Shown here piece after piece: positions 8,889 to 16,962 of a stretch of DNA of 64,000 nucleotides (its first letter is position 1; every line of letters starts with the position of its first letter). The stretch comes from Labilithrix sp. (GTDB lineage Bacteria > Myxococcota_A > Polyangia > Polyangiales > Polyangiaceae), in the NCBI GenBank assembly GCA_019637195.1, contig JAHBWA010000002.1, positions 102,986-166,985 on the forward strand, written 5' to 3'. Made by a program: the position numbers and the translations under genes. The notes beneath the pieces were generated by a model, which saw only the letters and a list, made by a program, of their open reading frames with translations, did no database searches and had not been told where the DNA came from.

Positions 8889-9348
8889 CGAGGTACTTCG
8901 CGATGAGGCCGAGCTGAGCCTCCCAGCCGCCCTCGTTGTCGGCGAAGGCCTTGGCGCGGCGCTCGGCCGAGAGCTGGTCGAAGCCCGACTCGGTGATCGT
9001 GAGGCGGGTGCCGCCGGCGACCTCCTCGAGCTCGAACGTCACGAGCGTCATCGGCGCGTCCGGTCCCGTGTCCGGCTCGGCGCCGGGATGCCAGCGGAAC
9101 GAGAGGCAACGCTCGTGCTCGACGCGCTCGATCCTGAGCTCGCACGGGATCCCTACGTAGGGCTCCTGGTGCTTGGCGATCTCCGGATCGACCTGCGTCT
9201 TCGCGATCGCGCCGTGGACCGTCGTCCCGGCGACGAAGGGGCCTTCGATCGTCATACCGAACCACGTCCCGAACGCCTTCGAGTCGCTGATCGCCTTCCA
9301 CACCTTCGCGAGCGGCGCCTTCAGCACCGCGGTCTTCTCGATTTGCAC
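8878..9348 (-). CDS. SRPBCC (AHSA1/Activator of Hsp90 homologue-like) domain protein
   Basis: 156 residues. The strong AGGAGG at 9358-9363 sits nine bases before a GTG at 9348 but directly abuts an in-frame TTG at 9357, so GTG 9348 is chosen. The product shows the START/Bet-v1-like fold pattern: N-terminal 'VLKAPLAKVWKAISDSKAFGTWFG', central 'PYVGIPCELRIERVEHERCLSFRW', and the C-terminal helix 'RRAKAFADNEGGWEAQLGLIAKYL'. Such proteins bind hydrophobic ligands in a cavity; many are co-encoded with an ArsR regulator, as here (11-bp overlap). Function in this organism is unknown. Confidence 0.9.
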   Translation of the reverse strand: MQIEKTAVLKAPLAKVWKAISDSKAFGTWFGMTIEGPFVAGTTVHGAIAKTQVDPEIAKHQEPYVGIPCELRIERVEHERCLSFRWHPGAEPDTGPDAPMTLVTFELEEVAGGTRLTITESGFDQLSAERRAKAFADNEGGWEAQLGLIAKYLDAA

Positions 9349-9357
9349 TTTACGCAA

Positions 9358-9363
9358 CCTCCT
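9358..9363 (-). promoter_or_regulatory. Ribosome-binding site deciding the SRPBCC start
   Basis: A perfect AGGAGG on the minus strand. Its spacing favours the GTG at 9348 over the adjacent TTG at 9357. It is unusually strong for this window, where most starts lack a clear Shine-Dalgarno sequence. Confidence 0.7.
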
Positions 9364-9430
9364 GGTTGCTCATTAGCGCACCCCATCCCGTCGTGCAACC
9401 ATTTGGCTGCCGTTGTCATGCGAAGCGCCC

Positions 9431-9581
9431 CGCGAGTCGCCAGCATCACGCGGCGCGTCCCGCGAGTCGCCAGCATCACGCGGCGCACCCCGCGAGTCGC
9501 CAGCATCACGCGGCGCGTCCCGCGAGATCGCCAGCATCACGCGGCGCACCCCGCGAGTCGCCAGCATCACGCGGCGCGACC
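9431..9581. repeat. Five tandem copies of a 30-bp minisatellite
   Basis: Copies begin at 9431, 9461, 9491, 9521 and 9552. Each starts CGCGAGTCGCCAGCATCACG and continues CGGCGC followed by a variable tetranucleotide; the first four end GTCC, ACCC, GTCC and ACCC in turn. The fourth copy has one inserted A (31 bp), and a partial sixth copy starts at 9582. The array lies between the SRPBCC gene and the lipoprotein ending at 9652. Because 30 is a multiple of three, long spurious reading frames run through it in several frames; none looks like a gene. Confidence 0.95.
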
Positions 9582-9651
9582 CCGCGAGACGGCGTCCTGT
9601 CGGCACACGCTCGAGGTGATCAGCCCGACGCGGGGCGCGCTCGCCCGCGCT

Positions 9652-10509
9652 TCAGAAGCAATGTCCACCGACCACGACGCGCCTCCCCCAGTCGGGGAGC
9701 GCCGAACGGTGCTCGCTCGAGTGCTCGCCCTTGATCGTGATCGCGCCGTCCGGCTCCGAGGCGAAGTAGTAGAGATGGTGCTCCATGCATCCCGAGGGGC
9801 AGTCGCCGGAGGCGTCGTTGAAGACGTAGTGGAAGGTCCCGTCGGGGTCGCGCTCGGCGCAGACGCGCGGACCGTCGGGCCACCCGGTGAGCCCGGCGGT
9901 CGCCACGCCCGGGAGCTGCTCGTAGAGCGCGGCGATGGCGGTCATGTCGTAGCGACCGACCACGCTTCCACTGGCGAGGCGGACGCTGCCCGAGCTCTGC
10001 ATTCGCGGGCTCGTCCAGCCGTAGCGCGCGTGAAGGCAGTCCCACGCTGTGTAGTCCCCCGCGTCCATCGATGCGTACGTCGAGACGTCGACCACGAGCG
10101 ACACGACACCGGCATAGCGGCCGCCGCGCACGTCCGCGACGGCAGGGACCCGCGCGCGGATGGAGGCGAGGTCGCGTCGGATCCGCTCGTAGGTCGGAGT
10201 GTCGGCGGTGAAGGTGCCGGCGACACGCCGCGCGAGGACCTCGGCTTCGGCGTCGAGCCGCGGCGTGAGCTCCAGCTCGTCGTCCGTTCCAGGGAGCCCA
10301 GCGCACTCCGGCGGAGTCGTCACCTCGCGCCGGCTCGGATCGGGCGGCAGCGGCGCGGCCATCCAGCGATCTCCGATCGGCACCGTCGCAGGGTCGGAGG
10401 CCGCGGCCTCGTCCGCGCGCGTCCCGCAACCAGGGCCAATCAGGGACAGGACGACGCCGACCAGAAGGGGGAGCCGCCGCGCTCGGTGGCGATCGAACGT
10501 CGGCCGCAC
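9652..10509 (-). CDS. Putative lipoprotein, unknown function
   Basis: 285 residues from a GTG at 10509; the frame is open further upstream but without coding character. After 'RRLPLLVGVVLSLIGPGCG' (lipobox) the mature protein has an N-terminal linker and a domain of about 190 residues with 'YAGVVSLVVDVSTYASMDAG', 'VVGRYDMTAIAALYEQLPG' and a Cys pair in 'GDCPSGCMEHHLYYF'. No family recognised. It is divergent from the glycosyltransferase gene at 10821 across a 311-bp gap. Confidence 0.65.
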   Translation of the reverse strand: MRPTFDRHRARRLPLLVGVVLSLIGPGCGTRADEAAASDPATVPIGDRWMAAPLPPDPSRREVTTPPECAGLPGTDDELELTPRLDAEAEVLARRVAGTFTADTPTYERIRRDLASIRARVPAVADVRGGRYAGVVSLVVDVSTYASMDAGDYTAWDCLHARYGWTSPRMQSSGSVRLASGSVVGRYDMTAIAALYEQLPGVATAGLTGWPDGPRVCAERDPDGTFHYVFNDASGDCPSGCMEHHLYYFASEPDGAITIKGEHSSEHRSALPDWGRRVVVGGHCF

Positions 10510-10820
10510 GGGCGAGAACTCTAGCGCGACCGTCGCGCCTCGCAACGTCGCGCGAGACGACGTCGGGCCCTCTGCGACCGAGCGCGCTGAGCCCAGCCCG
10601 CGCCCGTGCATGAGCTCAGACCGCACGGCGCGTGCGCTCGTCTCGCACGCCGCGTGAGCGTGCACGCGCGAACGCGCGTGCGGCGTGAGCGCGACGCGGG
10701 CCGTGCGTGCCGCGCGTCGCCCGAGATGCTCCGAGAACGTCACGCGGCGGGAATAGCGCCCGGTGGAAGATCCTTGCCTCGTCCCCGCCGCCCTGCTCTC
10801 TGTCGTCCGCGACTCGAACG
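10510..10820. other. 311-bp divergent intergenic region
   Basis: Separates the lipoprotein (minus) from the glycosyltransferase (plus). It is GC-rich and contains several overlapping GCGTGC/GCACGC palindromic runs around 10625-10700. No gene or clear promoter was recognised. Confidence 0.5.
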
Positions 10821-12233
10821 ATGCACCGCGAGCACCGCCGCCTCCTCCTTCTGACGCAGCATTTCCCGCCCTCGTCCGAGATCGCCGGGAAGGTGACCGC
10901 GCGCCTTCTCCGCTACCTCCAGCGGTTCGGCTGGGAGACCACCGTGATGACGGTCCCGGCGGAGCAGGCGGGCGCGCCGCTCGACACGCGCGGATACGCC
11001 GACGTCTGCGATCGCGTCCGCGTCGAGCGCGTCGCGCGCTGGCCCTACCCGATCGACGGCCTGCGGCTCGCGACGCGCACGCTCAAGCAGCTGCGCGGGC
11101 TGCGCGCTGCCCCGGCCGCGAACGGAGCGCGCACCTCGGTCGCACCGTCCCCCTTGGCCGACGCCTTCAGCTGGGCCCCTCCGCGGAGCGCCGGCCGGCT
11201 GGCGCGGGTGGCGCGCTACCTCTCCTTCCCCGACTCGCGCTCCGGCTGGATCGCGCCGGCCATCGCACGAACCCGCACGCTCCTCGCGCGCGAGCGCTAC
11301 GACGCGCTCCTCACCGTCGGACCGTCGCACTCCACGCACCTCGTCGCGCTCGCGCTTCGCCGCCTCGCGACGATCCCTCCGTGGATCGCGCACCTGCACG
11401 ATCCGTGGGCCGACTTCGAGGATCGCGAGGAGCGGTCGCGCAACGTCCGGCGCGCCCAGCTCTTCTTCGAGCGTCACATTCTCGAGCAGGCTGACGAGGT
11501 CCTCTTCGCCACCCGCGAGGCTCGCGACGGCTACGCCGAACGGTTCCCCGACGTTCGGCGCGACAAGCTCGGCGTCCTCGTCAACGGCTACGATCCCGCC
11601 GACTTCCCGTCCGCCGACCTCCCGTCCGCCGACCTCCCGTCCGCCGAGCGCGCGGCCGAGCGCAGCGCGCGGCCGCTCACGTTCGTGCACGTGGGGAGCA
11701 TCTACGGCGGGCGCGATCCACGCCCGTTCCTCGAGGGGCTCGCGCAGCTCGTCGCGTCGAAGGCGCTCGATCCGCGCGACGTCGAGGTCCACTTCCTCGG
11801 CGGATGCGACTCGCGCGAGGCCGTCGAGCGCGCGGTCGACGAGGCGGGGCTCGCCGGCGCCGTCACGCTCCACGGCGTCGTCGATCACCAGGAGGCGATC
11901 CGGCGAATGCTGACCGCGGACGTCCTCGTCCTCCTCGCGCAGGAGCAGGACTACCAGATCCCCGCGAAGCTCTACGAGTACCTGAGCGCGGGCCGCTTCG
12001 TCCTCGCGTTCACGGGAGGCGCCTCGGCCACGGTCATCGAAGACGCGGGCGCGGGGCACGTGGTCGGCCCGCGCGAGGACGCCGTCGCCGCGCTCGCCGA
12101 CGTCCTCGCGCGCCACCGCGACGGACGCCTGGCGCGCCACCGCCTCCCCGCTTCGCGGCTCCGCCCGTACCAGGCCGACCACCTCGCCGGCGAGCTCGCC
12201 GCGCGCCTGGACCGCCTCGTCGGCGCGCGCTGA
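10821..12233 (+). CDS. Family 4-type (GT-B) glycosyltransferase
   Basis: 470 residues from ATG 10821. N-terminal Rossmann half: 'LLLLTQHFPPSSEIAGKVTARLLRYLQRFGW', the GT4 opening in which a flexible Pro-Pro/Gly loop binds the acceptor. C-terminal half: 'LTFVHVGSIYGGRDPRPFLEGL', 'VEVHFLGG' and 'ADVLVLLAQEQDYQIPAKLYEYLSAG', where the last segment is the nucleotide-sugar site (the family E-x7-E is relaxed to Q-x-x-x-x-K-x-x-E). Three 15-bp direct repeats (about 11597-11641) encode ADFPS-ADLPS-ADLPS in the interdomain linker. The protein likely adds a sugar to an extracellular polysaccharide precursor at the inner membrane. It lies 152 bp upstream of the exosortase-type ACP cassette and probably belongs to the same locus. 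Confidence 0.88.
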   Translation: MHREHRRLLLLTQHFPPSSEIAGKVTARLLRYLQRFGWETTVMTVPAEQAGAPLDTRGYADVCDRVRVERVARWPYPIDGLRLATRTLKQLRGLRAAPAANGARTSVAPSPLADAFSWAPPRSAGRLARVARYLSFPDSRSGWIAPAIARTRTLLARERYDALLTVGPSHSTHLVALALRRLATIPPWIAHLHDPWADFEDREERSRNVRRAQLFFERHILEQADEVLFATREARDGYAERFPDVRRDKLGVLVNGYDPADFPSADLPSADLPSAERAAERSARPLTFVHVGSIYGGRDPRPFLEGLAQLVASKALDPRDVEVHFLGGCDSREAVERAVDEAGLAGAVTLHGVVDHQEAIRRMLTADVLVLLAQEQDYQIPAKLYEYLSAGRFVLAFTGGASATVIEDAGAGHVVGPREDAVAALADVLARHRDGRLARHRLPASRLRPYQADHLAGELAARLDRLVGAR

Positions 12234-12385
12234 AGACCGCGCGAAGGTCGGTTGCGTGCTCCCGCGCGCACCTCCGAAAGTGTCTCTTCCTGCCGACAAG
12301 GCTCGGCTCCAGTCACGCTCGTTTCAGTCGTCATTTCGCGCGCGAGCTGTTGACGCACCCCGCAAGTTTGATTCTCCTTCGCGGA

Positions 12386-13432
12386 ATGGCCCGAGCGACG
12401 GTTGCAGTGCGGGCTGCCAGGCTCGAGGAGGATCGCGACGCGATCCTCGGCGTGCTCGCGCGCAACCTCTCTGTGGCTGGAACGAAGACTCGGTTCGACT
12501 GGCTCTATCGCAAGAACCCCGCGGGCACGTCGCTCGCCTGGGTCGCCGAAGACACGGCGACGGGCGAGGTGGTGGGGACCTCTGCCGCACACCCGAAGAA
12601 GCTCGTGGTCGACGGACGCGTCGAGACCGTCCTCAACCTGAGCGATTTCGCGTTCGACCGCGCGTACCGCACCGTCGGACCGGCGCTCAAGCTGCTCCGC
12701 GCGTCGCTCCAGCCGATCGACGAGGGCGCGTACGTCCTCAGCTACGATCACCCGAGCCCGGCGATGACCGCGCTCTACACGCGGCTCGGCCGGCGCCCGC
12801 TCGCGCCGTGGCGGCGCTACGCGCGACGCCTCCGCGTCCACGATCTCGCCCGCGCGCGCTTCGGCGATCGGCGCGCCGTCGACGTCGCGCTTGCCGGCAT
12901 CCACCTCGCCATCCGCGCGCGCGACCGCGTGATCGACGGGCGCAGCCACGGCTTCGACATCCGCGCGGAGCTGCCGCCAGCCGCCGAGCTCGATCGCGTC
13001 GACGCAGAGTGGAGCGCGCCCCGCTACCGCGTCGCGCGCTCCGCGGCCTACGTGAAGTGGCGGTTCGTCGACAACGCGATGTGGCGCCACGACGTGCTCG
13101 CGGCGTACGCGAAGGGCGGACGGCTCGCGGGCTACCTCGTCTACCGCGAGGGCGAGAACGACACGATCAAGGTGCTCGATCTCGTCGCCCCCGGAGACCG
13201 GCGCGCGGCGCGCGCGCTGCTCGGCGCGGTCCTCGGCGTCGGCTGGGCGAGCGCGAGGCGCGGGCTCTCCGCCACCGTGCTCGCGGGCAGCCCCGCCGAG
13301 CGGCTGGTCCTCGAGCTCGGCTTCTGGAGAAGGCAAGACAGCCCGGGGGTCGTCCTCTGGTCGAAGGCGGACTTGCGCGGGATCGACGACCCGAGTCAGT
13401 GGTGGATGATCGAGGGAGACGAAGATGTCTGA
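12386..13432 (+). CDS. GNAT-like N-acyltransferase of the ACP cassette
   Basis: 348 residues from ATG 12386. The N-terminal 110 residues ('RAARLEEDRDAILGVLARNL', 'LAWVAEDTATGEVVGTSAAHPKKLVV') and residues of about 230-320 look like two GNAT half-domains, as in the double-GNAT acyltransferases of polysaccharide loci. The end overlaps the acyl carrier protein start by 8 bp. With the ACP, ligase and decarboxylase that follow, it may transfer the ACP-bound acyl group to an amine; that reaction is inferred from context, not shown by a motif. Confidence 0.75.
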   Translation: MARATVAVRAARLEEDRDAILGVLARNLSVAGTKTRFDWLYRKNPAGTSLAWVAEDTATGEVVGTSAAHPKKLVVDGRVETVLNLSDFAFDRAYRTVGPALKLLRASLQPIDEGAYVLSYDHPSPAMTALYTRLGRRPLAPWRRYARRLRVHDLARARFGDRRAVDVALAGIHLAIRARDRVIDGRSHGFDIRAELPPAAELDRVDAEWSAPRYRVARSAAYVKWRFVDNAMWRHDVLAAYAKGGRLAGYLVYREGENDTIKVLDLVAPGDRRAARALLGAVLGVGWASARRGLSATVLAGSPAERLVLELGFWRRQDSPGVVLWSKADLRGIDDPSQWWMIEGDEDV

Positions 13433-13679
13433 CGTGGATGCCGAGAAGAAGGTCCGTGCGTTCTTGCTGCAGCGGTTCCCGGACGCCAAGCGCGCGGGCG
13501 ACGACGACTCCTTGCTCGACATGGGCGTCATCGACTCGCTCGGCATCCTCGACGTCGCCGAGTTCCTCTCGTCCGAGCTAGGGGTGAAGGTCGAGGACGA
13601 CGATCTCGTGCCGGAGCACTTCGACTCGATCGCCGCGCTCCTGCGCTTCGTCGCGGCCCGGCGAGGCGGGAGCGCGTGA
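13425..13679 (+). CDS. Acyl carrier protein
   Basis: 84 residues, acidic and helical. Ser38 in 'DMGVIDSLGILDV' is the expected attachment site for 4'-phosphopantetheine (D-S-L motif). A purine-rich GAGGGAGAC precedes the ATG. It overlaps the GNAT gene by 8 bp and is followed 4 bp later by the AMP ligase, so it is the carrier for this cassette. Its closest known context is the ACP of exosortase-A-associated operons rather than the fatty-acid synthase ACP. Confidence 0.92.
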   Translation: MSDVDAEKKVRAFLLQRFPDAKRAGDDDSLLDMGVIDSLGILDVAEFLSSELGVKVEDDDLVPEHFDSIAALLRFVAARRGGSA

Positions 13680-13683
13680 GGCG

Positions 13684-15240
13684 ATGAGCCTCTACCTCCT
13701 CCATCACCTCTTGGAGCGCGCCGCGGCGAGCGCCCCCGAGAAGGAGGCGGTCGTCGACGGCGGGCGGCGGCTCACCTACGGAGATCTCCACGCGTGGGCC
13801 GGCGCGGTCGCCGGCTGGCTGGAGGACAGGGGCGTCCGGCGGCGCGATCGCGTCGCCGTCTACCTCGAGAAGTCGGCGGAGGAGGCCGCGACGATCTTCG
13901 GCGCCAGCGTCGCCGGCGCGGTCATCGTGCCGATCCACCCCGCGCTCAAGCCGCTCCAGGTGAGCCACATCCTCGCCGACTGCCAGGTCCGCTTCCTCGT
14001 CACGACCGCCGCGCGCGCGGACGCGCTCGCGGCCGCGGACGCGCTCGCGGCCGTCGAGGGCAAGCTCTTGCTCCCCGGCCCGAACGCCGAGCTCGCGGGC
14101 CATCCGCTGGCGACCGCGCCGGCGCGCGCGCCGCGCTCCGCGTGCGTCGGGGAGGATCTCGCCGCGCTGCTCTACACGTCGGGCAGCACCGGTCGGCCGA
14201 AGGGCGTCATGCTCTCGCACCGGAACCTGCTCGCGGGATCGCGGATCGTGAGCCAGTACCTCGCGATCGGCCGCGAGGACCGCATCCTCTCGCTGCTGCC
14301 GTTCTCCTTCGACTACGGCCTGAACCAGCTCATCACCGCGGTGGAGCACGAGGCGACGATCGCGCTGCTCCGGACGTTTCGCTTCGGCGACGAGATCGTG
14401 AGGGCGCTCGCCGCCGAGCGCATCACCGGCCTCGCCGGCGTCCCGACGCTCTGGTCGATGCTCGCGCACTCCGCGCCCTCGCTGAAGAAGACGACGCTCC
14501 CGCACCTCCGCTACCTCACGAACAGCGGCGGGGCGCTGACGCCGGAGATCTCGGGCAAGCTCCAGAGCCTCCTCCCGACGACGAAGATCTTCGCGATGTA
14601 CGGCCTCACCGAGGCCTTTCGCTCGACGTTCCTCCCACCGGAGGAGCTCGCGCGGCGGCCCACGTCGATGGGCAAGGCGATCCCGGAGACCGAGGTCTTC
14701 GCGCTCCACGAGAGCGGGCGCGCGTGCCTGCCCGGCGAGGAGGGGATCCTCGTGCACCGCGGGCCCACCGTCTCGCTCGGCTACTGGAACCGGCCGGACG
14801 CCACACGCGAGGTGCTCGTCCCGAACCCGCTCGTCGGCCCGGACGAGGGCGCCGACGTCGTGTGCATCTCCGGCGACGTCGTCCGGATGGATGAGGACGG
14901 CTTCTTCCACTTCGTCGGCCGACGCGACGGGATGATCAAGTGCTCGGGCTTCCGCGTGAGCCCGACCGAGGTCGAGGAGGTGCTGATGGCCTCCGGCCTC
15001 CTGGCGCAGGCCGCGGTCATCGGCTTGCCCGACCCGAACGCAGGCGAGCGCGTCCACGCGCTGTGCGTCGCCGCGCCGGGCTCCGATCCGGCGACCGACG
15101 CGCTCCGGACGCGCTGCGCCGACCTCTTGCCGCTGCACATGCAGCCGAAGGACTTCGAGTACGTCGCCGAGCTCCCGCGCTCGCCGAACGGCAAGGTGGA
15201 CTACCGCGCGCTCCGCGCCGAGCGGACGACACCTCGATGA
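13684..15240 (+). CDS. Acyl-CoA/ACP ligase (AMP-forming), exosortase-A-system type
   Basis: 518 residues, the normal ANL-superfamily length. The P-loop-like motif 'LLYTSGSTGRPKGVMLSH' is at residues 162-180; 'YGLTEAF' (A5) lies near 305; the hinge 'GRRDGMIKCSGFRVSPTEVEEVL' near 415; the catalytic Lys in 'PRSPNGKVDYRAL' near the end. The enzyme should adenylate a carboxylic acid and load it on the neighbouring ACP. The order ACP-ligase-PLP decarboxylase matches the exosortase-A-associated families (TIGR03098/TIGR03099 pair). The stop overlaps the decarboxylase start (ATGA). Confidence 0.92.
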   Translation: MSLYLLHHLLERAAASAPEKEAVVDGGRRLTYGDLHAWAGAVAGWLEDRGVRRRDRVAVYLEKSAEEAATIFGASVAGAVIVPIHPALKPLQVSHILADCQVRFLVTTAARADALAAADALAAVEGKLLLPGPNAELAGHPLATAPARAPRSACVGEDLAALLYTSGSTGRPKGVMLSHRNLLAGSRIVSQYLAIGREDRILSLLPFSFDYGLNQLITAVEHEATIALLRTFRFGDEIVRALAAERITGLAGVPTLWSMLAHSAPSLKKTTLPHLRYLTNSGGALTPEISGKLQSLLPTTKIFAMYGLTEAFRSTFLPPEELARRPTSMGKAIPETEVFALHESGRACLPGEEGILVHRGPTVSLGYWNRPDATREVLVPNPLVGPDEGADVVCISGDVVRMDEDGFFHFVGRRDGMIKCSGFRVSPTEVEEVLMASGLLAQAAVIGLPDPNAGERVHALCVAAPGSDPATDALRTRCADLLPLHMQPKDFEYVAELPRSPNGKVDYRALRAERTTPR

Positions 15241-16547
15241 CGAGCGGCGGCCTCACGCAGCGGCTCGTCGAGCAGCACTTCGCGACGCGCGACGGCGAGC
15301 TCGTCCTCGGCGGCGTGAGCGTCCGCGAGCTCGCCGAGCGCTTCGGCACGCCGCTCTACGTCTACGACGCGACCGTGATGCGCGCGCAGCTCCGGCGCCT
15401 CCGCGAGGCGATCCCCGCGCGCGTCGAGGTCTTCTTCTCCGTGAAGGCGAACCCCAACATCGACGTCTTGCGCGTCTTCGTCGGCGAGGGGACGGGCCTC
15501 GAGATCGCGTCCGCGAGCGAGTACCTCCGCGCTCGCGCCGCCGGGTGCGCGCCGGATCGCATCGTCTTCGCCGGGCCCGGCAAGGGCCAGGACGAGCTCG
15601 CACGGGTCATCGCGGACGGCATCGGCGAGATCCACCTCGAGTCCGACGAGGAGATCGCGCTCGCCGCCGCGCTCGCGGAGACCGCGAACCGGCGCGTCCG
15701 CGTCGCGCTGCGCATAAACCCGCGCGCGGCCGGCGGCGCGATGCAGATGGGCGGACAGAGCACGCCGTTCGGCTTCGACGAGGAGCGCCTCGAAGAGGTG
15801 GCGCACCTGGTGCTGCGTCAGCCGCACCTCGACCTCGTGGGGCTCCACCTCTACGGCGGCACCCAGATGCTCCGCGCCGAGGCGGTCGTCGCGCAGTGGG
15901 AGGCCACGGTCGAGCTCGGCCGCGCCCTCGCCCGGCTCCTCGGCCGGCCGCTCGAGTCGCTCGACTTCGGCGGCGGCCTCGGCATCCCGTACTTCGTCAA
16001 GGACGCGGAGCTCGATCTCGCCGCGGTCCGGCGAGGCCTCGCCGAGCGGCTCGATGACGCGATCGCCGATCCTGCGCTCGCGGGCGCGCGCCTGCTCGTC
16101 GAGCCGGGGCGCTTCCTCGTCGGGCCGGCCGGCGTCTACGTCACCGGCGTCCGCTCGGTGAAGACGTCGCGCGGGAAGACCTTCGTCGTGACCGACGGCG
16201 GCATGCACCACCACCTCGCCGCGTCGGGCAACCTCGGGCAGGTGATCAAGAAGGACTACCCGCTCGTCCACGGCGCCCGCGCGCTCGCGCCGCCGGCGAT
16301 GACCGCGGTCGTCACCGGCCCTCTGTGCACGCCGCTCGACACCGTCGGGCGCGCCGTCCCGCTACCCGAGACGCGCGTGGGCGACCTCGTGTGTATCCTG
16401 CAATCTGGTGCTTATGGACTCTCCGCGAGCCCGGTCGGCTTCCTCAGCCACCCGATGCCCGCGGAGATCCTCGTGGGAGACGGCGAGCCCCGCGTCGTCC
16501 GCGCGCGCGGGACGTTCGAGGCCCCGATCGTCGGACTCCCTGGATGA
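15237..16547 (+). CDS. PLP-dependent decarboxylase, exosortase-A-system-associated (fold III, DAP/ornithine decarboxylase-like)
   Basis: 436 residues from the ATG overlapping the ligase stop. Alanine-racemase-type barrel: Lys70 in 'FFSVKANPN' forms the PLP aldimine; 'GLHLYGGTQ', 'LDFGGGLGIPYF' (phosphate-binding glycines) and 'LLVEPGRFLVGPAGVY' follow; the C-terminal beta domain has 'GAYGLSASPVGFLSHP', where DAP decarboxylases have a Cys-x-x-GD motif upstream. It probably decarboxylates an amino-acid-like substrate, perhaps to give the amine partner of the ACP-bound acyl group. Substrate unknown. It is the last gene of the coupled set. Confidence 0.9.
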   Translation: MTSGGLTQRLVEQHFATRDGELVLGGVSVRELAERFGTPLYVYDATVMRAQLRRLREAIPARVEVFFSVKANPNIDVLRVFVGEGTGLEIASASEYLRARAAGCAPDRIVFAGPGKGQDELARVIADGIGEIHLESDEEIALAAALAETANRRVRVALRINPRAAGGAMQMGGQSTPFGFDEERLEEVAHLVLRQPHLDLVGLHLYGGTQMLRAEAVVAQWEATVELGRALARLLGRPLESLDFGGGLGIPYFVKDAELDLAAVRRGLAERLDDAIADPALAGARLLVEPGRFLVGPAGVYVTGVRSVKTSRGKTFVVTDGGMHHHLAASGNLGQVIKKDYPLVHGARALAPPAMTAVVTGPLCTPLDTVGRAVPLPETRVGDLVCILQSGAYGLSASPVGFLSHPMPAEILVGDGEPRVVRARGTFEAPIVGLPG

Positions 16548-16770
16548 CGCCCGGGCTCCCCACGCCGGCGCGGGCGCCTGCCGCGGCGGACACGGGCGCC
16601 GCGCCGCGGGCGCAGCCGACGGGGGACACCGCCGCAGTCCAACTCCATCGTCTTTTTCCACGGCGTCGCGCCGGCGACGCCCCGGACCGCGACGCCATGG
16701 CCCGCCGGCGCGAAAGCAAGCGGAATCCTCGGCGTTCGGCCGTTCGGTGCACTACGCTGTTCGGGAGCGC

Positions 16771-16950
16771 GTGACGAAGAGCGACGACGAACCCGCCGCT
16801 TGGCCGAAGCAATGTCGCGGCTGCGGCGCCTCCTACGAGGAGGACGGCTGGAAGGATCTCCCGTACGTCGGGATCGACCCGAGCTACCGCCTGGAGTTCC
16901 GCAACTGCCCGTGCGGCTCGACGCTCGCCGTCCCGGTAGCTCCCGGCTGA
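16771..16950 (+). CDS. Small zinc-ribbon-like protein
   Basis: 59 residues from GTG 16771 (an in-frame GTG at 16747 adds 8 residues). Two cysteine pairs, 'CRGCG' and 'CPCG', separated by 30 residues with a central 'LPYVGIDPSYRLEFRN', make a plausible zinc knuckle. There is no signal peptide. It lies 223 bp after the decarboxylase and ends 13 bp from the convergent Sel1 gene. Short conserved proteins of this shape are seen in myxobacteria; function unknown. Confidence 0.6.
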   Translation: MTKSDDEPAAWPKQCRGCGASYEEDGWKDLPYVGIDPSYRLEFRNCPCGSTLAVPVAPG

Positions 16951-16962
16951 CCTCGAGCGACG

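Noticed and set aside
9431..9581. Possible CRISPR array
   Set aside because: Repeats are directly abutting without spacers and no cas gene is nearby.
9321..9734. Open frames running through the 30-bp repeat array
   Set aside because: They arise because the repeat length is a multiple of three; translations are Arg/Ser/Ala-rich repeats without a start context.
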